Positions 1 through 8,090 of a DNA stretch of 22,472 nt are shown one piece after another. The notes beneath the pieces were generated by a model. That model saw only the letters and a program-made list of their open reading frames with translations. It searched no databases and was not told the DNA's origin. A program made the translations under genes and the position numbers. This DNA is from JAEUJT01 sp044225205 (GTDB lineage: Bacteria > Myxococcota > Myxococcia > Myxococcales > Myxococcaceae), in assembly GCA_044225205.1 (NCBI GenBank), contig JBGAIY010000078.1, forward strand, positions 1-22,472. The letters are read 5' to 3'. Each line of letters opens with the position of its first letter. The stretch's first letter is position 1.

Positions 1-1
1 G

Positions 2-484
2 AACGAGGTCTACTTGGTGCCGGCCACGTTGATGACCGACCTCGACCCGAACTCGCAGATCATGGTCGACCGCCGCTTGCACACATTCAAGCAGAGCGAC
101 TTCGACCAATTCACGGTGACGGTGGGCGACAAAACGGCGACCTTCGTGCAGACCCACGCCGAAATCGCCGCGACGGCCAAGGTCGCGCGCGCCGAAGCGC
201 CCGACAAGCCCGACGAGCTGGTGAAGAACTGGGCCGACAAGACCTGGTCGCGGCTCATCGTGACCGAAGTCTTGGGCCGCAACGAGCTGCCGCCGCTCGG
301 CGCGCCCAAAGTCGAGCTGCGAATCACCTATTCGGCACACGGCACCGAAAAGGGCTGGCTCGAACTCGCGATGGACACGTCGGCCGGTACCTGGGCCCGA
401 ACCGAGAACACCGCCGGCTGGGTGGCGGTGCACCAGGGCGCCGACGAGCTGCTCATCGAAGCGAAGAAAATCGTCAGCCCGTAG
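2..484 (+). CDS. DUF4340-like protein, C-terminal fragment (truncated at window start)
   Basis: The reading frame is open from base 2, so the gene begins before the window; about 160 C-terminal residues are visible. The segment opens with a VYLVPATLM motif and a downstream RRLHTFKQSDFDQFTV stretch. It then has a central Trp-containing helix (KNWADKTWSRL) and ends with a domain reading GWLELAMDTSAGTWARTENTAGWVAV. This layout resembles the repeated unit of DUF4340 proteins, which often sit next to gliding-motility-type ABC exporter genes and are thought to be envelope-associated. No membrane helix lies in the visible part, and the rest of the operon is out of sight. The stop overlaps the tail of the convergent histidine kinase gene by 11 bp, leaving no room for a separate terminator. 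The coding call is firm; the family name is a judgement from motif layout. Confidence 0.65.
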   Translation, partial: NEVYLVPATLMTDLDPNSQIMVDRRLHTFKQSDFDQFTVTVGDKTATFVQTHAEIAATAKVARAEAPDKPDELVKNWADKTWSRLIVTEVLGRNELPPLGAPKVELRITYSAHGTEKGWLELAMDTSAGTWARTENTAGWVAVHQGADELLIEAKKIVSP

Positions 485-1271
485 CGGCGGGCAGCGACAG
501 CACGAGCTTCGCACCGGGGCCGTTTTCGAGCTTCAGCGTGCCGTGGTTGGCCTGCGCGAGCTGCCGTGAAATGTGCAACCCCAGCCCCGTGCCCTGACCG
601 CGGGGCTTGGTCGTGAAAAAGGGCGTGAACGCGTGACGTTTCGCCTCGGCCGAGAAACCGGGCCCCGAGTCGTGCACGCACAGCCGAACCCACCGCTTTT
701 CGCCGTCGGTGAAGACTTCGGTGCTCACGGTGACCCGCTTCTCGACCGCCGTGTGCACCGCGTCGTTGGCGTTGAGCACGAGGTTGAGCAACAGCTGCTT
801 GAGCTGGCTTGGCCGCGCCGTCACCTTCGGCAACGACGCCGTCGGCGCCAACGCGGTGTGCACCGAAACTCCGTTCATTTCGAGTTGCGGGCGGGCCAGC
901 TGGAGCACCGCCTCGACGGTGTCGTTGACCGAAACCGACTCGAAGTCACCGACCGAGAGCTGGGTCGCGTCGAGCAGGCTCTCGAGCAGCTGGTTGGCGC
1001 GGCGCGCGTCTTGTTCAATGAGCGCGAAGTATTCGCGCATCTCTTTGACGTCGCTCGAGTCTTTGCCGAGCTGCGCAAACCCGACGATGCCCACGAGCGG
1101 GTTTCTCACTTCGTGCACGACGCCGGCGGCCACCGCGCCGGCGGTCGACAACTGTTCGAGCCGGGCCCATTGCGCACGGGCCTTTTTCGCGGCTCGCCGC
1201 TGAAGAAGGCTCACCACCCCTACGGTGAGCGCGACCGAGCCCAACGCGAGTTCGACGGTTTCGATGAGCAC
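474..1271 (-). CDS. Membrane-anchored sensor histidine kinase (HisKA/HATPase_c)
   Basis: 265 residues starting at a GTG. One hydrophobic segment (about residues 5-23) is followed by a basic stop-transfer stretch, so the protein is probably tethered to the inner membrane with its catalytic part in the cytoplasm. The dimerisation/phosphoacceptor helix contains VVHEVRNPL with His53 as the likely phosphorylation site. The ATPase domain has an N box (NAND, 167-170), a G1 box (DSGPGF, 201-206), an F box (FTPFFTTK, 215-222) and a G2 box (GQGTGLGL, 225-232), so all catalytic motifs are present. There is no PAS, HAMP or extracellular sensor domain, so input must come through the helix or a partner. 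No response regulator is directly adjacent. The nearest co-directional gene, 25 bp upstream, is the Cys-rich lipoprotein, which could share its transcript. I see no clear Shine-Dalgarno site. Confidence 0.93.
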   Translation of the reverse strand: MLIETVELALGSVALTVGVVSLLQRRAAKKARAQWARLEQLSTAGAVAAGVVHEVRNPLVGIVGFAQLGKDSSDVKEMREYFALIEQDARRANQLLESLLDATQLSVGDFESVSVNDTVEAVLQLARPQLEMNGVSVHTALAPTASLPKVTARPSQLKQLLLNLVLNANDAVHTAVEKRVTVSTEVFTDGEKRWVRLCVHDSGPGFSAEAKRHAFTPFFTTKPRGQGTGLGLHISRQLAQANHGTLKLENGPGAKLVLSLPAATG

Positions 1272-1296
1272 GGAGCGCGTTCTTCAGCGAAGGGCG

Positions 1297-1998
1297 TTAC
1301 TGGCAGGGCGGGCTGCTCGCCGGTATGTGCGGGCAGTGGGTGTTGGCTTGGCCTCCGCCGGCCGTCGCCGCCACCGACAGGTGGTACATGCGACAGGCGA
1401 ACGAGTTGCCGCTCGTGGTGGTCGAATTGTAGTGCGCCGAAGCGTTGGCGAAGCCGGTGCACGCCGTCTGGCACGCGTTTTCTGAAGCGAATTGCGTATT
1501 CGCCCCCGTGCAGGCATTCAGGGCGATGGCGCAGAACCCGTCACAGTTGTTGCCGCAGACCCCGTCACCGCTGGGGCCCGCGTGCGGGCAGTGGGTGGCC
1601 GGCAAGGCCTGGGCGGCCTTCGCGTGGTAGGCCCGGCATTCGAGGTTGTTGCCTGAAGTCGCTCCGGCGGCGCCTTGCATGAACGCGGCGCACGCGCCGA
1701 GGCACGAGTCGGCGTTGTTGTACTGAATGTTGGCACCCGTGCAGTTCGCTTGAATGTTCGCGCAGTAGGTCGCGCAGGTCGCCGCGGCGACTCCGGCGTC
1801 GGTGGTGCCCGCGTCGGTGGCGGTGCCCGAGTCGGCCACGCTGCCGGCGTCGTTGTTGTTTCCACCGGCGTCTTTGGCGCCTGCGTCGGTCGTGGTGCCT
1901 GCGTCGGTGGTGACCCCGCTGTCACCCGTCGGAGTCGTCGGAGAACCACAGCCAGCGAAGAAAGCCACGACACATGCGGCAGCAAGGTATTTGGTCAT
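1297..1998 (-). CDS. Lipoprotein with Asp-Ala-Gly linker and duplicated Cys/His-rich domain
   Basis: 233 residues from the ATG at 1998; a GTG five codons upstream is possible but less likely because the ATG gives a compact signal peptide. The signal ends in the lipobox FAGC, with Cys17 as lipidation site. Residues about 26-69 form a low-complexity linker of TDAG and DAG units, typical of surface lipoproteins in Myxococcota. The rest is two copies of a Cys-rich module (about 75-148 and 149-233). Both begin C-x3-C-x6-C-x12-C-x3-C, and both contain a CRxYH motif and a THCPH motif. The Cys pattern suggests disulphide-bonded domains outside the cytoplasm; the two conserved His positions could bind metal, but that is inference. 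I cannot name a characterised family. It sits 25 bp upstream of a histidine kinase gene and 70 bp downstream of a LytTR regulator gene. Confidence 0.88.
   Translation of the reverse strand: MTKYLAAACVVAFFAGCGSPTTPTGDSGVTTDAGTTTDAGAKDAGGNNNDAGSVADSGTATDAGTTDAGVAAATCATYCANIQANCTGANIQYNNADSCLGACAAFMQGAAGATSGNNLECRAYHAKAAQALPATHCPHAGPSGDGVCGNNCDGFCAIALNACTGANTQFASENACQTACTGFANASAHYNSTTTSGNSFACRMYHLSVAATAGGGQANTHCPHIPASSPPCQ
1792..1923 (-). repeat. Coding low-complexity repeat (TDAG/DAG units)
   Basis: An imperfect repeat within the lipoprotein gene encodes about 44 residues made almost entirely of Asp, Ala, Gly, Thr, Ser and Asn in DAG/DSG units. It separates the lipidated Cys from the folded Cys-rich modules and probably acts as a flexible surface stalk. 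The unit length varies, so it is a degenerate coding repeat and not a clean microsatellite, although length change by slippage is plausible. Confidence 0.75.
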
Positions 1999-2029
1999 GG
2001 GCGGGGCATACACCGCCTGGGCCCGCCGT

Positions 2030-2055
2030 TCACGAGGTGAGTTGCCACGAGGTGA
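2030..2055. promoter_or_regulatory. Tandem 10-bp direct repeat, candidate operator
   Basis: The decamer CACGAGGTGA occurs twice (2031-2040 and 2046-2055), 15 bp apart, inside the 70-bp gap between the LytTR regulator stop and the lipoprotein start. The first copy with its preceding T is also an inverted repeat, TCAC-N3-GTGA. The repeats lie about 33 to 57 bases upstream of the lipoprotein ATG, a usual place for an activator or repressor site. LytTR regulators bind direct repeats, but usually with a period of about 21-22 bp, so the link to the neighbouring regulator is only a suggestion. Confidence 0.4.
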
Positions 2056-2068
2056 ACGACCGCTCAGG

Positions 2069-2845
2069 TCAGCCGCGGCGCAACCCGGTGGCGTGGGTCA
2101 GCAACAGCTCTTTGACGGCTTGGGCGCGGTCTCTCGAAACGGGCACGTGCAAGCCCGCACCGGTTTCGACGAGCCCGTCGCCGACGTAGAGCGTCGTTTC
2201 AGACGACTCGCGCTCGAGTTCTTTGATGTGCTGCGCGGTGACCAACCAGTTTCGGTGCACGCGCACGACGTGGCTGCCGAGCGACGTTTCGATGGCGGTG
2301 AGCGACAGGTCGAGGTCGAACCGGCCGTGTCGGGTGTGAACGAACGACAACCGGTCGGCGGCTTCGAACGCCCAAATTTCTTCGGGGTCGAGAAACACCA
2401 AGTTCTTTCGCCGGCGCGCGACGATGCGGGGCGCGAGCGCCGGGCCTGGCGCACGGCGAGCCCGAAGCCGCGACAGGCACTGGGCGACCCGCTCTTCGCT
2501 GAAAGGCTTGAGCAGGTAGTCGGCGACGCCCAACTGAAACGCCTCGAGGGCGTGGGCTTCGAACGCGGTGGCCAACACCAAGAGCACGTCGCGGTTGGTT
2601 TGCCCCAACGAGCGCACCAGCTCGAGCCCGGCGCGGTTGCCCTCGTTACGGGCCAGCTGCACGTCGATGAACGCCACGTCGATGCCGAGCCGCGAATCGG
2701 GGGCGAACGCTTCTTTCGCTTCTTCGATGGTGGCCACCGCGCCCACGACTTCGGCCGAGGGCGACGCTTGAATGAGTTCGACCAGGTAGTTTCGGGCCGG
2801 CCATTCGTCTTCGACCACGAGACACCGCAAACGCCCTTCGTTCAT
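2069..2845 (-). CDS. LytTR-family response regulator
   Basis: 258 residues. The N-terminal receiver domain (about 5-125) keeps the acidic pair E12-D13, phosphoacceptor Asp61 within FIDVQL, Thr93 and the KP pair at 113-114. After a basic linker comes a LytTR DNA-binding domain (about 145-245) with the family-typical order: a FLDPEEIWAFEAADRLSFVHT strand region, a Ser/Leu helix and VRVHRNWLVTAQHI. It therefore probably acts as a phosphorylation-controlled transcription factor. The start ATG overlaps the stop of the LytS-type kinase gene as ATGA, and a GAGGGTGAAGG stretch upstream can serve as ribosome site, so the pair is translationally coupled and almost certainly cognate. Its target is unknown; the direct repeat just downstream of the gene is one candidate. 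Confidence 0.94.
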   Translation of the reverse strand: MNEGRLRCLVVEDEWPARNYLVELIQASPSAEVVGAVATIEEAKEAFAPDSRLGIDVAFIDVQLARNEGNRAGLELVRSLGQTNRDVLLVLATAFEAHALEAFQLGVADYLLKPFSEERVAQCLSRLRARRAPGPALAPRIVARRRKNLVFLDPEEIWAFEAADRLSFVHTRHGRFDLDLSLTAIETSLGSHVVRVHRNWLVTAQHIKELERESSETTLYVGDGLVETGAGLHVPVSRDRAQAVKELLLTHATGLRRG

Positions 2846-3993
2846 GCCTTCACCCTCGCTGTGTGCGACGCGTCGCTCGTCAACGGGCCACCAGGTTCGA
2901 CCGGCAATTCGACGGTCGCCCGGGTGCCGGGGTTGGTCGACTCGAGCGTGAGGCTCGCGGTGTCACCGTACCGCAACTGCAACCGACGCCGCACCGACTG
3001 CACGCCGAACGCTCCCGACCGAATGGGCCCTTCGCCCAGCCCGGGCCCGTCGTCGCTGACGATGCAGGTCAACCGGTCGGGGCCGCGGCGCGCCTCGATG
3101 GTGACCTGGCCGCCGTTCGAGCGCTGGAGCGAGCCGTGCTTCACCGCGTTTTCGACGAGGGGCTGCAAGAGCAACCGGGGCAACGAGACGTCGAGTGCCG
3201 AGGGGTCGATGTGCCACGCAAAGCGCAAGTCACCGCGGTGGCGCGCCTCGAGAATTTCGGCGTACCGTCGCAGCCAGTCGACTTGGGTGCGCAACGGTTC
3301 GAGTTCTCCGCCGTCGCGGAGCGCGTCGCGCAACAGGTCGCCCAAGGCCGCGAGCAACCGGCGGGCTTCGCGCGGTTCTTCGGTCACCAAGCCGGCAATG
3401 GCGTTGAGCGTGTTCAGCAAGAAGTGCGGTTCGAGGTTCGCGCGGAGCCGGCTCAACTCGGCGGCGCTCGCGAGTTTTTCGCTTTCGAGCGCGCGCACCC
3501 GGGCGTCGTCGAGCGCCATGGGCAAGACGAACGCGAGCGTCCACAGGCCGAAGTGGCTCTGGGCTTGGGTCATGCCGAAGAGCACCGAGCGCAACGGGGT
3601 CATGGGGTACATCGAACTGGTGTGAATGCCGAGGGCCGGCAACGTTTCACTCAAGACGTACAGCAGCGCCCCGAAAAAAGCGCCGAGCAGCGCCGCGGTG
3701 ACCAACCCCACCCCGACGAGCCACATCGACGAGCGGGCTTCGCGCCGCGCCCGCGTGAACAGCGCGTTGAGCAACAACAGCAAGGGCGGCATTTCCATGC
3801 CGAAGAGCGAGAGCACCGACCAGAACCGGCCAATGTCGCGGTTGGCGATGTAGGTCGCGAGCAACTGCAACACGACGACGGCCACGACGGTACCGATGCC
3901 GATGAGTCGGCGCCGCGGCGAAATCGCCGGCAATTCGAGAGGCACAGCGGCAGGCGCCAGAGCGACCATGGCCGCAAACTGCACGACTTTCAT
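2842..3993 (-). CDS. LytS-type sensor histidine kinase (His_kinase PF06580 type)
   Basis: 383 residues. The N-terminal half holds about four hydrophobic segments (roughly 32-50, 56-78, 90-115 and 135-160), giving an inner-membrane sensor without a large extracellular loop. A short coiled coil (165-185) leads to the phosphoacceptor motif LEPHFLLNTLNAIAGLV with His190, characteristic of the LytS/YehU class. The ATPase domain follows, with an N box (LLQPLVENAVKHG, about 275-287) and G1 box DDGPGLG (314-320), then the FGVQSVRRRLQLRYG region typical of this class. The gene overlaps the downstream LytTR regulator by 4 bp. The ligand cannot be read from the sequence. No strong ribosome site is seen before the ATG; 67 bp separate it from the upstream GH19 gene. 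Confidence 0.93.
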   Translation of the reverse strand: MKVVQFAAMVALAPAAVPLELPAISPRRRLIGIGTVVAVVVLQLLATYIANRDIGRFWSVLSLFGMEMPPLLLLLNALFTRARREARSSMWLVGVGLVTAALLGAFFGALLYVLSETLPALGIHTSSMYPMTPLRSVLFGMTQAQSHFGLWTLAFVLPMALDDARVRALESEKLASAAELSRLRANLEPHFLLNTLNAIAGLVTEEPREARRLLAALGDLLRDALRDGGELEPLRTQVDWLRRYAEILEARHRGDLRFAWHIDPSALDVSLPRLLLQPLVENAVKHGSLQRSNGGQVTIEARRGPDRLTCIVSDDGPGLGEGPIRSGAFGVQSVRRRLQLRYGDTASLTLESTNPGTRATVELPVEPGGPLTSDASHTARVKA

Positions 3994-4060
3994 GGCCGGC
4001 GCACGTACGACCGGCTCGTCGATGCCCCAAGGCCCCTCGTCGGCGCTCGGCGACCTCTGG

Positions 4061-6166
4061 TCAGGCCGGCGACTGGCCGTCGGCTCCGGCGCCCAGCACG
4101 TCGAGGGCGCGGGTGTAGTACTTCATGCGGTCGTCCCACCCGTTGTAGCCGCCGTTGATGCGCCGGGTGACGAGCCGAAAGTCGCCCGAATCGGCCGCGG
4201 CGGTCAGGCCCGCGCGGTTCCAAAACCAGGTGCTCGTGCGAAACGCGAGGTCGAGCTCTTGGGCCGCTTCGGGGTTCGTCAGCAACCGGTCGGTCTGCGT
4301 GGGAAACAGGTCTTTGCTGGCGGCCTGGTAATTCGTGCGGCCGGTCAGCTGAATGGCACCACGGCCGCGAAAGCGGGGCCCGTCACCCGCCTGCGTGTTG
4401 CCCAAGCTCGCCGCGCGACGTTGACGGCGATCGAAATCGTCTCCGGTGTCGGTGGGCAGGTGAAAATTGGGCTCGTACATTTTCTTGAAGTACGCGTCGC
4501 CGCCCAACTCGCTGAAGTAGACGAAACCCGACGTCTCGTGAGCCAGCTGCGCGACGAACGCCGCGCGCGCTCGGGGCGACGCAATGCCCCCGTCTTGCAT
4601 CGCCTGGTTGATGTTGGGAATGAGCTTTTCAGCCCGAGCGGGCGTCATGCCCGGCACGATTTTCTGCAGCATCTGCGGGGTGAAGGCGCCCGCGTTGGCC
4701 GCGCCCTTTTCGAGCAACGACAACTGCGCCACCAATTCATCACTCAACGTGACCGAGTCGGGAGACGAGCCCAACCGACTCGCCTCTTTCGCAATGAGGT
4801 CGATGGCGGCTTCGAGTTCGGCCTTTCGTTGCCGGCGCGAGAGCGCCATGACCGCGTTCACGCCGCCTTCGCGCTTGGCGCGCGCGTATTCGATTTCAAT
4901 GTGCCGCCACTGCCGCAACGCCGTGGGAGACAGCTTCGACGCGTTGGCCTGCATGTACTTCGACAACTCGGCGTACGACTCGGTGAACGCTTGGTACGCC
5001 TCGTTCGGCTTCGCGGCGTTGACCCGCTTCATCGACTCGAACAACTGGCGAGCGCCGTCGCGGTCTTTTTCGGCGATCAGCTGGGTCAGCGACTGCGAGT
5101 TCGCCGTGAAGTCGGCCATGAGCTGGGCCTGCAGTTCGCCGCGAAACTTGGTGAGTTCTTCGAGCAAGGTGCCGCGCTCGTTCGCGCGCGCGAACACCCC
5201 CTTGAGCGTCTCCCACTGGGCGGCGACCCCGGGGCTGACCTTGTGCTGCGCGATGCTCGTTTCCATCGCCGCCGAGAACCAGTGGGCCAAGTCTTTGACC
5301 GCGGCGACTTTCTGCTCGTCGCCCGACAGCTTGTCGATGGCTTCGAGCCCGTCGCGCAACTTGTTGAGCACCGGCCGGTTGTTGGCGCTGAGCTCACGCG
5401 TCAGGTCGTCGACGTCTTGGTGAATGGCGGCTTGGTCTTGCTGGTACAGCTCTTTGCGGCGAACAACCGCCTCGAGCACTTCGGGCGACACGGTCTTGCC
5501 GTCAGAAGCGAGGCCCTGTTGTTTCGCGAACGCCGCCACGGCCGCTTGGGTGTGCCCGCCGTATTGCCCGTCGGCGGTGCCGATGATTGAAAAACCGAGC
5601 GCGAGCAGGTCTTCTTGAATCGCTTTGACGTCGTCGTTCTTCGCGCCGAGCGTCAGCCGGGTGGCCAGTTCATTCAACGGCAACGCGGCGAGCCGCGAGG
5701 CCGGCGGAGGCGCGGTCATGTCGACCACGCCGTTCGGCGAGCCGCTCAGGTCGGCGAGGTTGAGGCCGTACGCGGCCGCGCGCGACTGCGCCAGCTCGGG
5801 CGAGACGCCCGCCGAAAAAACGATGACGAGGTCTTGGTTGGTCAGCCGCCCTTGCTGCGCCTGCATGATGGCGCCCAGCGCCGGGTAGTCTTGCACCACA
5901 TTCGCAATGGCTTTCGCGCCACCCGACTTCGGCGTCGGCAACGCGCCCGAACCCAACGCCAGGTTCGGCAGGCCCGCGGTGCCGCCACTCGGGGTCAACG
6001 CCGTCGCCGCCGTGGGCCGCGCAACAACGAACTCGCTCGTCGCGTCATCTTGAGCAACCGCTCCGATGCTCGCCGTCAGTGCAACGGGCCCTGGTTGTTT
6101 CGCCGGCTGCGCTGGGCGCGCGGCCGCATTCGAATTTCCAACTCCAGTGCGAGTGACTCCAGCCAT
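4061..6166 (-). CDS. Peptidoglycan-binding, GH19 chitinase-like hydrolase (701 aa)
   Basis: The C-terminal domain (about 496-692) matches the GH19 chitinase/endolysin fold: ARAAFVAQLAHETSGF supplies the likely catalytic acid Glu544, the following FSEL the likely base Glu553, and RGRGAIQLTGRTNY (600-613) is the usual substrate-cleft motif. A PG_binding_1-type domain (about 178-233) precedes it, with the family pattern VKAIQEDLLALGF and GxxTQAAVAAF. Residues 234-480 are a long helical, probably coiled-coil spacer. The first 90 residues are Ala/Pro/Thr-rich and disordered-looking. There is no recognisable Sec or Tat signal. GH19 enzymes of this type cut chitin or peptidoglycan; the binding domain favours cell wall. 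The start ATG has a GGAG site 7 bases upstream. It may serve in wall remodelling, predation or as an exported effector; the sequence does not decide which. Confidence 0.88.
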   Translation of the reverse strand: MAGVTRTGVGNSNAAARPAQPAKQPGPVALTASIGAVAQDDATSEFVVARPTAATALTPSGGTAGLPNLALGSGALPTPKSGGAKAIANVVQDYPALGAIMQAQQGRLTNQDLVIVFSAGVSPELAQSRAAAYGLNLADLSGSPNGVVDMTAPPPASRLAALPLNELATRLTLGAKNDDVKAIQEDLLALGFSIIGTADGQYGGHTQAAVAAFAKQQGLASDGKTVSPEVLEAVVRRKELYQQDQAAIHQDVDDLTRELSANNRPVLNKLRDGLEAIDKLSGDEQKVAAVKDLAHWFSAAMETSIAQHKVSPGVAAQWETLKGVFARANERGTLLEELTKFRGELQAQLMADFTANSQSLTQLIAEKDRDGARQLFESMKRVNAAKPNEAYQAFTESYAELSKYMQANASKLSPTALRQWRHIEIEYARAKREGGVNAVMALSRRQRKAELEAAIDLIAKEASRLGSSPDSVTLSDELVAQLSLLEKGAANAGAFTPQMLQKIVPGMTPARAEKLIPNINQAMQDGGIASPRARAAFVAQLAHETSGFVYFSELGGDAYFKKMYEPNFHLPTDTGDDFDRRQRRAASLGNTQAGDGPRFRGRGAIQLTGRTNYQAASKDLFPTQTDRLLTNPEAAQELDLAFRTSTWFWNRAGLTAAADSGDFRLVTRRINGGYNGWDDRMKYYTRALDVLGAGADGQSPA

Positions 6167-6275
6167 GACGAAGCTCCGAACGAAAGTATGTGGGTGCGGC
6201 GAATACCTCTACTTTCAGCGATCGGCTCGAGGAGCGAAAGGGGCGCGAACGGTTTTTTGCGCTACACGCCTGCCG

Positions 6276-8081
6276 GTGCGAAAAATTCTCATTTCTTGGC
6301 AGTGCACCCTCGCGGTTGCACTCGTGTCGGCGGGGTGTGCGGGCCGTCAGCGGCCGACGCCGTGGTACGAGGTGAAGGGCGCGGTCGACGAGCGGGCTCG
6401 CCGTCACGTGCCGCAAGGAGAACTGCTCGGCTTCGCAGATTCTGAGAAAACCCTCGCCTGGCTGGGAGTGCCCTACGCCGCGCCTCCGGTCGGAGCGCGA
6501 CGGTGGCGGGCTCCAGCGCCTGCGCCGGCCTGGGCCCAGCCGCTGCGGGCGACCCAGTACGGCGCCACGTGCCCCCAATTCGGCGGCACGCTCGGTGGCG
6601 GCCAGCCCAACGAAGTCACCGGCAACGAAGACTGTCTGACGTTGAACGTGTCGTCGCCCCGGCTGACCGCCGCCGAAGCGCACGCGACGAAACGGCCGGT
6701 CATGGTGTGGGTGCACGGCGGTGGCAACAGCATCGGCACCGCGAACACTTACGGCGTCATGCGCAACTTGGCGGCGAAATACGGCGTCGTGCTGGTGGCG
6801 CCGAACTACCGGCTCGGGGTGCTGGGCTGGTTTCACCACCCCAGCGTGACCGGCCTGCCCGGGCTCTCGCCCGAAGACCGGAGCGGCAACTTCGGCACGC
6901 TCGACCTCGTCGCGGCGCTCCTGTGGGTGAAAGACAACATCGCCGAGTTCGGGGGCGACCCCGACAACGTCACCGTGTTCGGCGAATCGGCCGGCGGCTT
7001 CAACACGTTTTCGCTCCTCGCGTCACCCAAAGCCAAGGGGCTGTTCGCGCGCGCCATCGTCGAGAGCGGCATGCCGGCGAGTCGCACGCTCGCCGAAGCC
7101 GAGCACTTCACCGACGACCCCGAGCCCGGCCTGCCGGCGAGCTCGAATGAATTGTTGGTCGCCTGGTTGCTCAAAGACGGCCGCGCCGCCGACCGGGCCG
7201 ACGCCAAGCGGGTACTCGCGCTCATGCAGCCCGGCGAAATCGAAGCGTACCTGCGCGCCAAGACGCCGAACGAGCTGCTGGCTCCGCTCGCCGGAGCCCA
7301 CCCCAGCCAAGGCAGCCACGTGCCGGTCATGGTCGGCACGAACCGCGACGAGTGGAAGTTGTTCATGGCGCTCAGCCCCAAATACGTGGGGCGGCGGTTT
7401 GGCCTGTTGCCCTACGTGAAAGACGAAGTCGCGTACGAGCGAGACGCGGCCTTGGTGTCTGACCTGTGGCGCGCGGTCGGGTCTGACGAGCCGGCGCGGG
7501 CGTTGACCGCGGCCCAAGGCGCGTCGGTGTTCGCGTACCGCTTCGACTGGCACGACGAGCACCACCGGTGGGGCCTCGACCTGTCGAAGGTGCTGGGCGC
7601 GGCGCACGGGCTTGAAATTGGGCTCGTCTTCGACGACGAGGCCGGCGCCTTCGACCCGTTCGGCGTGGTCGACGACGACAACCGCACGGCCCGCGCCGAA
7701 TTGGCCAACACCATGAGCTCATACTGGGTTCAGTTCGCGACGACCGGGCAGCCGGGCCGCGGAGTCGACGGGCGCGCGGTCGAATGGGTGCCCTACCGCC
7801 CAAACGCCCAAGCCGAGGCCGCCGAGCAGCTCATGGTGTTCGACACGCCGAGCGGCGGCGGCGTGCGCTTGCAGCCCGGCGCGCTGCGGCCCGACGACGT
7901 CGCCCGGCGGGTGTGGGCCGACCCGACCTTCGCCAACGACGACGCGCGGTGCCGAGCGTACGGGTGGTTGTTTTATGGCTTCGCCAAAGCGTCAGGAGCG
8001 TGGACGGCCGAACGCGAAGCCGACTTTCGAGCCCACTGCCGAAACGCCGCGGTCGAAGCCGTCGTGAAAGAGCCGTATTGA
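6276..8081 (+). CDS. Lipoprotein type-B carboxylesterase
   Basis: 601 residues from the GTG at 6276. This start is chosen because it opens a signal peptide ending in the lipobox SAGC (Cys21); longer in-frame starts would run into the divergent GH19 gene. The enzyme is an alpha/beta-hydrolase of the carboxylesterase type-B (COesterase) family. It has GVPYAAPPVGARRW (64-77), EDCLTLNV (119-125), the oxyanion loop HGGG (147-150), nucleophile elbow GESAG with Ser238, acidic residue Glu359 in GTNRDEW, and His444 in AAHGLEIGLVF, so the catalytic triad is complete. The stretch just before GTNRDEW is short and lacks the usual DG-x-LP element. It should hydrolyse ester bonds of small or lipid substrates at the cell envelope. 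It diverges from the GH19 gene over 109 bp and ends 9 bp from a convergent DUF2141-like gene. Confidence 0.92.
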   Translation: MRKILISWQCTLAVALVSAGCAGRQRPTPWYEVKGAVDERARRHVPQGELLGFADSEKTLAWLGVPYAAPPVGARRWRAPAPAPAWAQPLRATQYGATCPQFGGTLGGGQPNEVTGNEDCLTLNVSSPRLTAAEAHATKRPVMVWVHGGGNSIGTANTYGVMRNLAAKYGVVLVAPNYRLGVLGWFHHPSVTGLPGLSPEDRSGNFGTLDLVAALLWVKDNIAEFGGDPDNVTVFGESAGGFNTFSLLASPKAKGLFARAIVESGMPASRTLAEAEHFTDDPEPGLPASSNELLVAWLLKDGRAADRADAKRVLALMQPGEIEAYLRAKTPNELLAPLAGAHPSQGSHVPVMVGTNRDEWKLFMALSPKYVGRRFGLLPYVKDEVAYERDAALVSDLWRAVGSDEPARALTAAQGASVFAYRFDWHDEHHRWGLDLSKVLGAAHGLEIGLVFDDEAGAFDPFGVVDDDNRTARAELANTMSSYWVQFATTGQPGRGVDGRAVEWVPYRPNAQAEAAEQLMVFDTPSGGGVRLQPGALRPDDVARRVWADPTFANDDARCRAYGWLFYGFAKASGAWTAEREADFRAHCRNAAVEAVVKEPY

Positions 8082-8090
8082 AGGGCGGGT

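Noticed and set aside
1802..3625. Plus-strand open frame of 607 codons opposite the LytTR/LytS pair
   Set aside because: Antisense to two well-supported coupled genes; composition is basic and low in hydrophobics, with no motif.
6066..6275. N-terminal extension of the carboxylesterase to 6066 or 6164
   Set aside because: It overlaps the start of the divergent GH19 gene and hides a clean lipoprotein signal beginning at the GTG at 6276.
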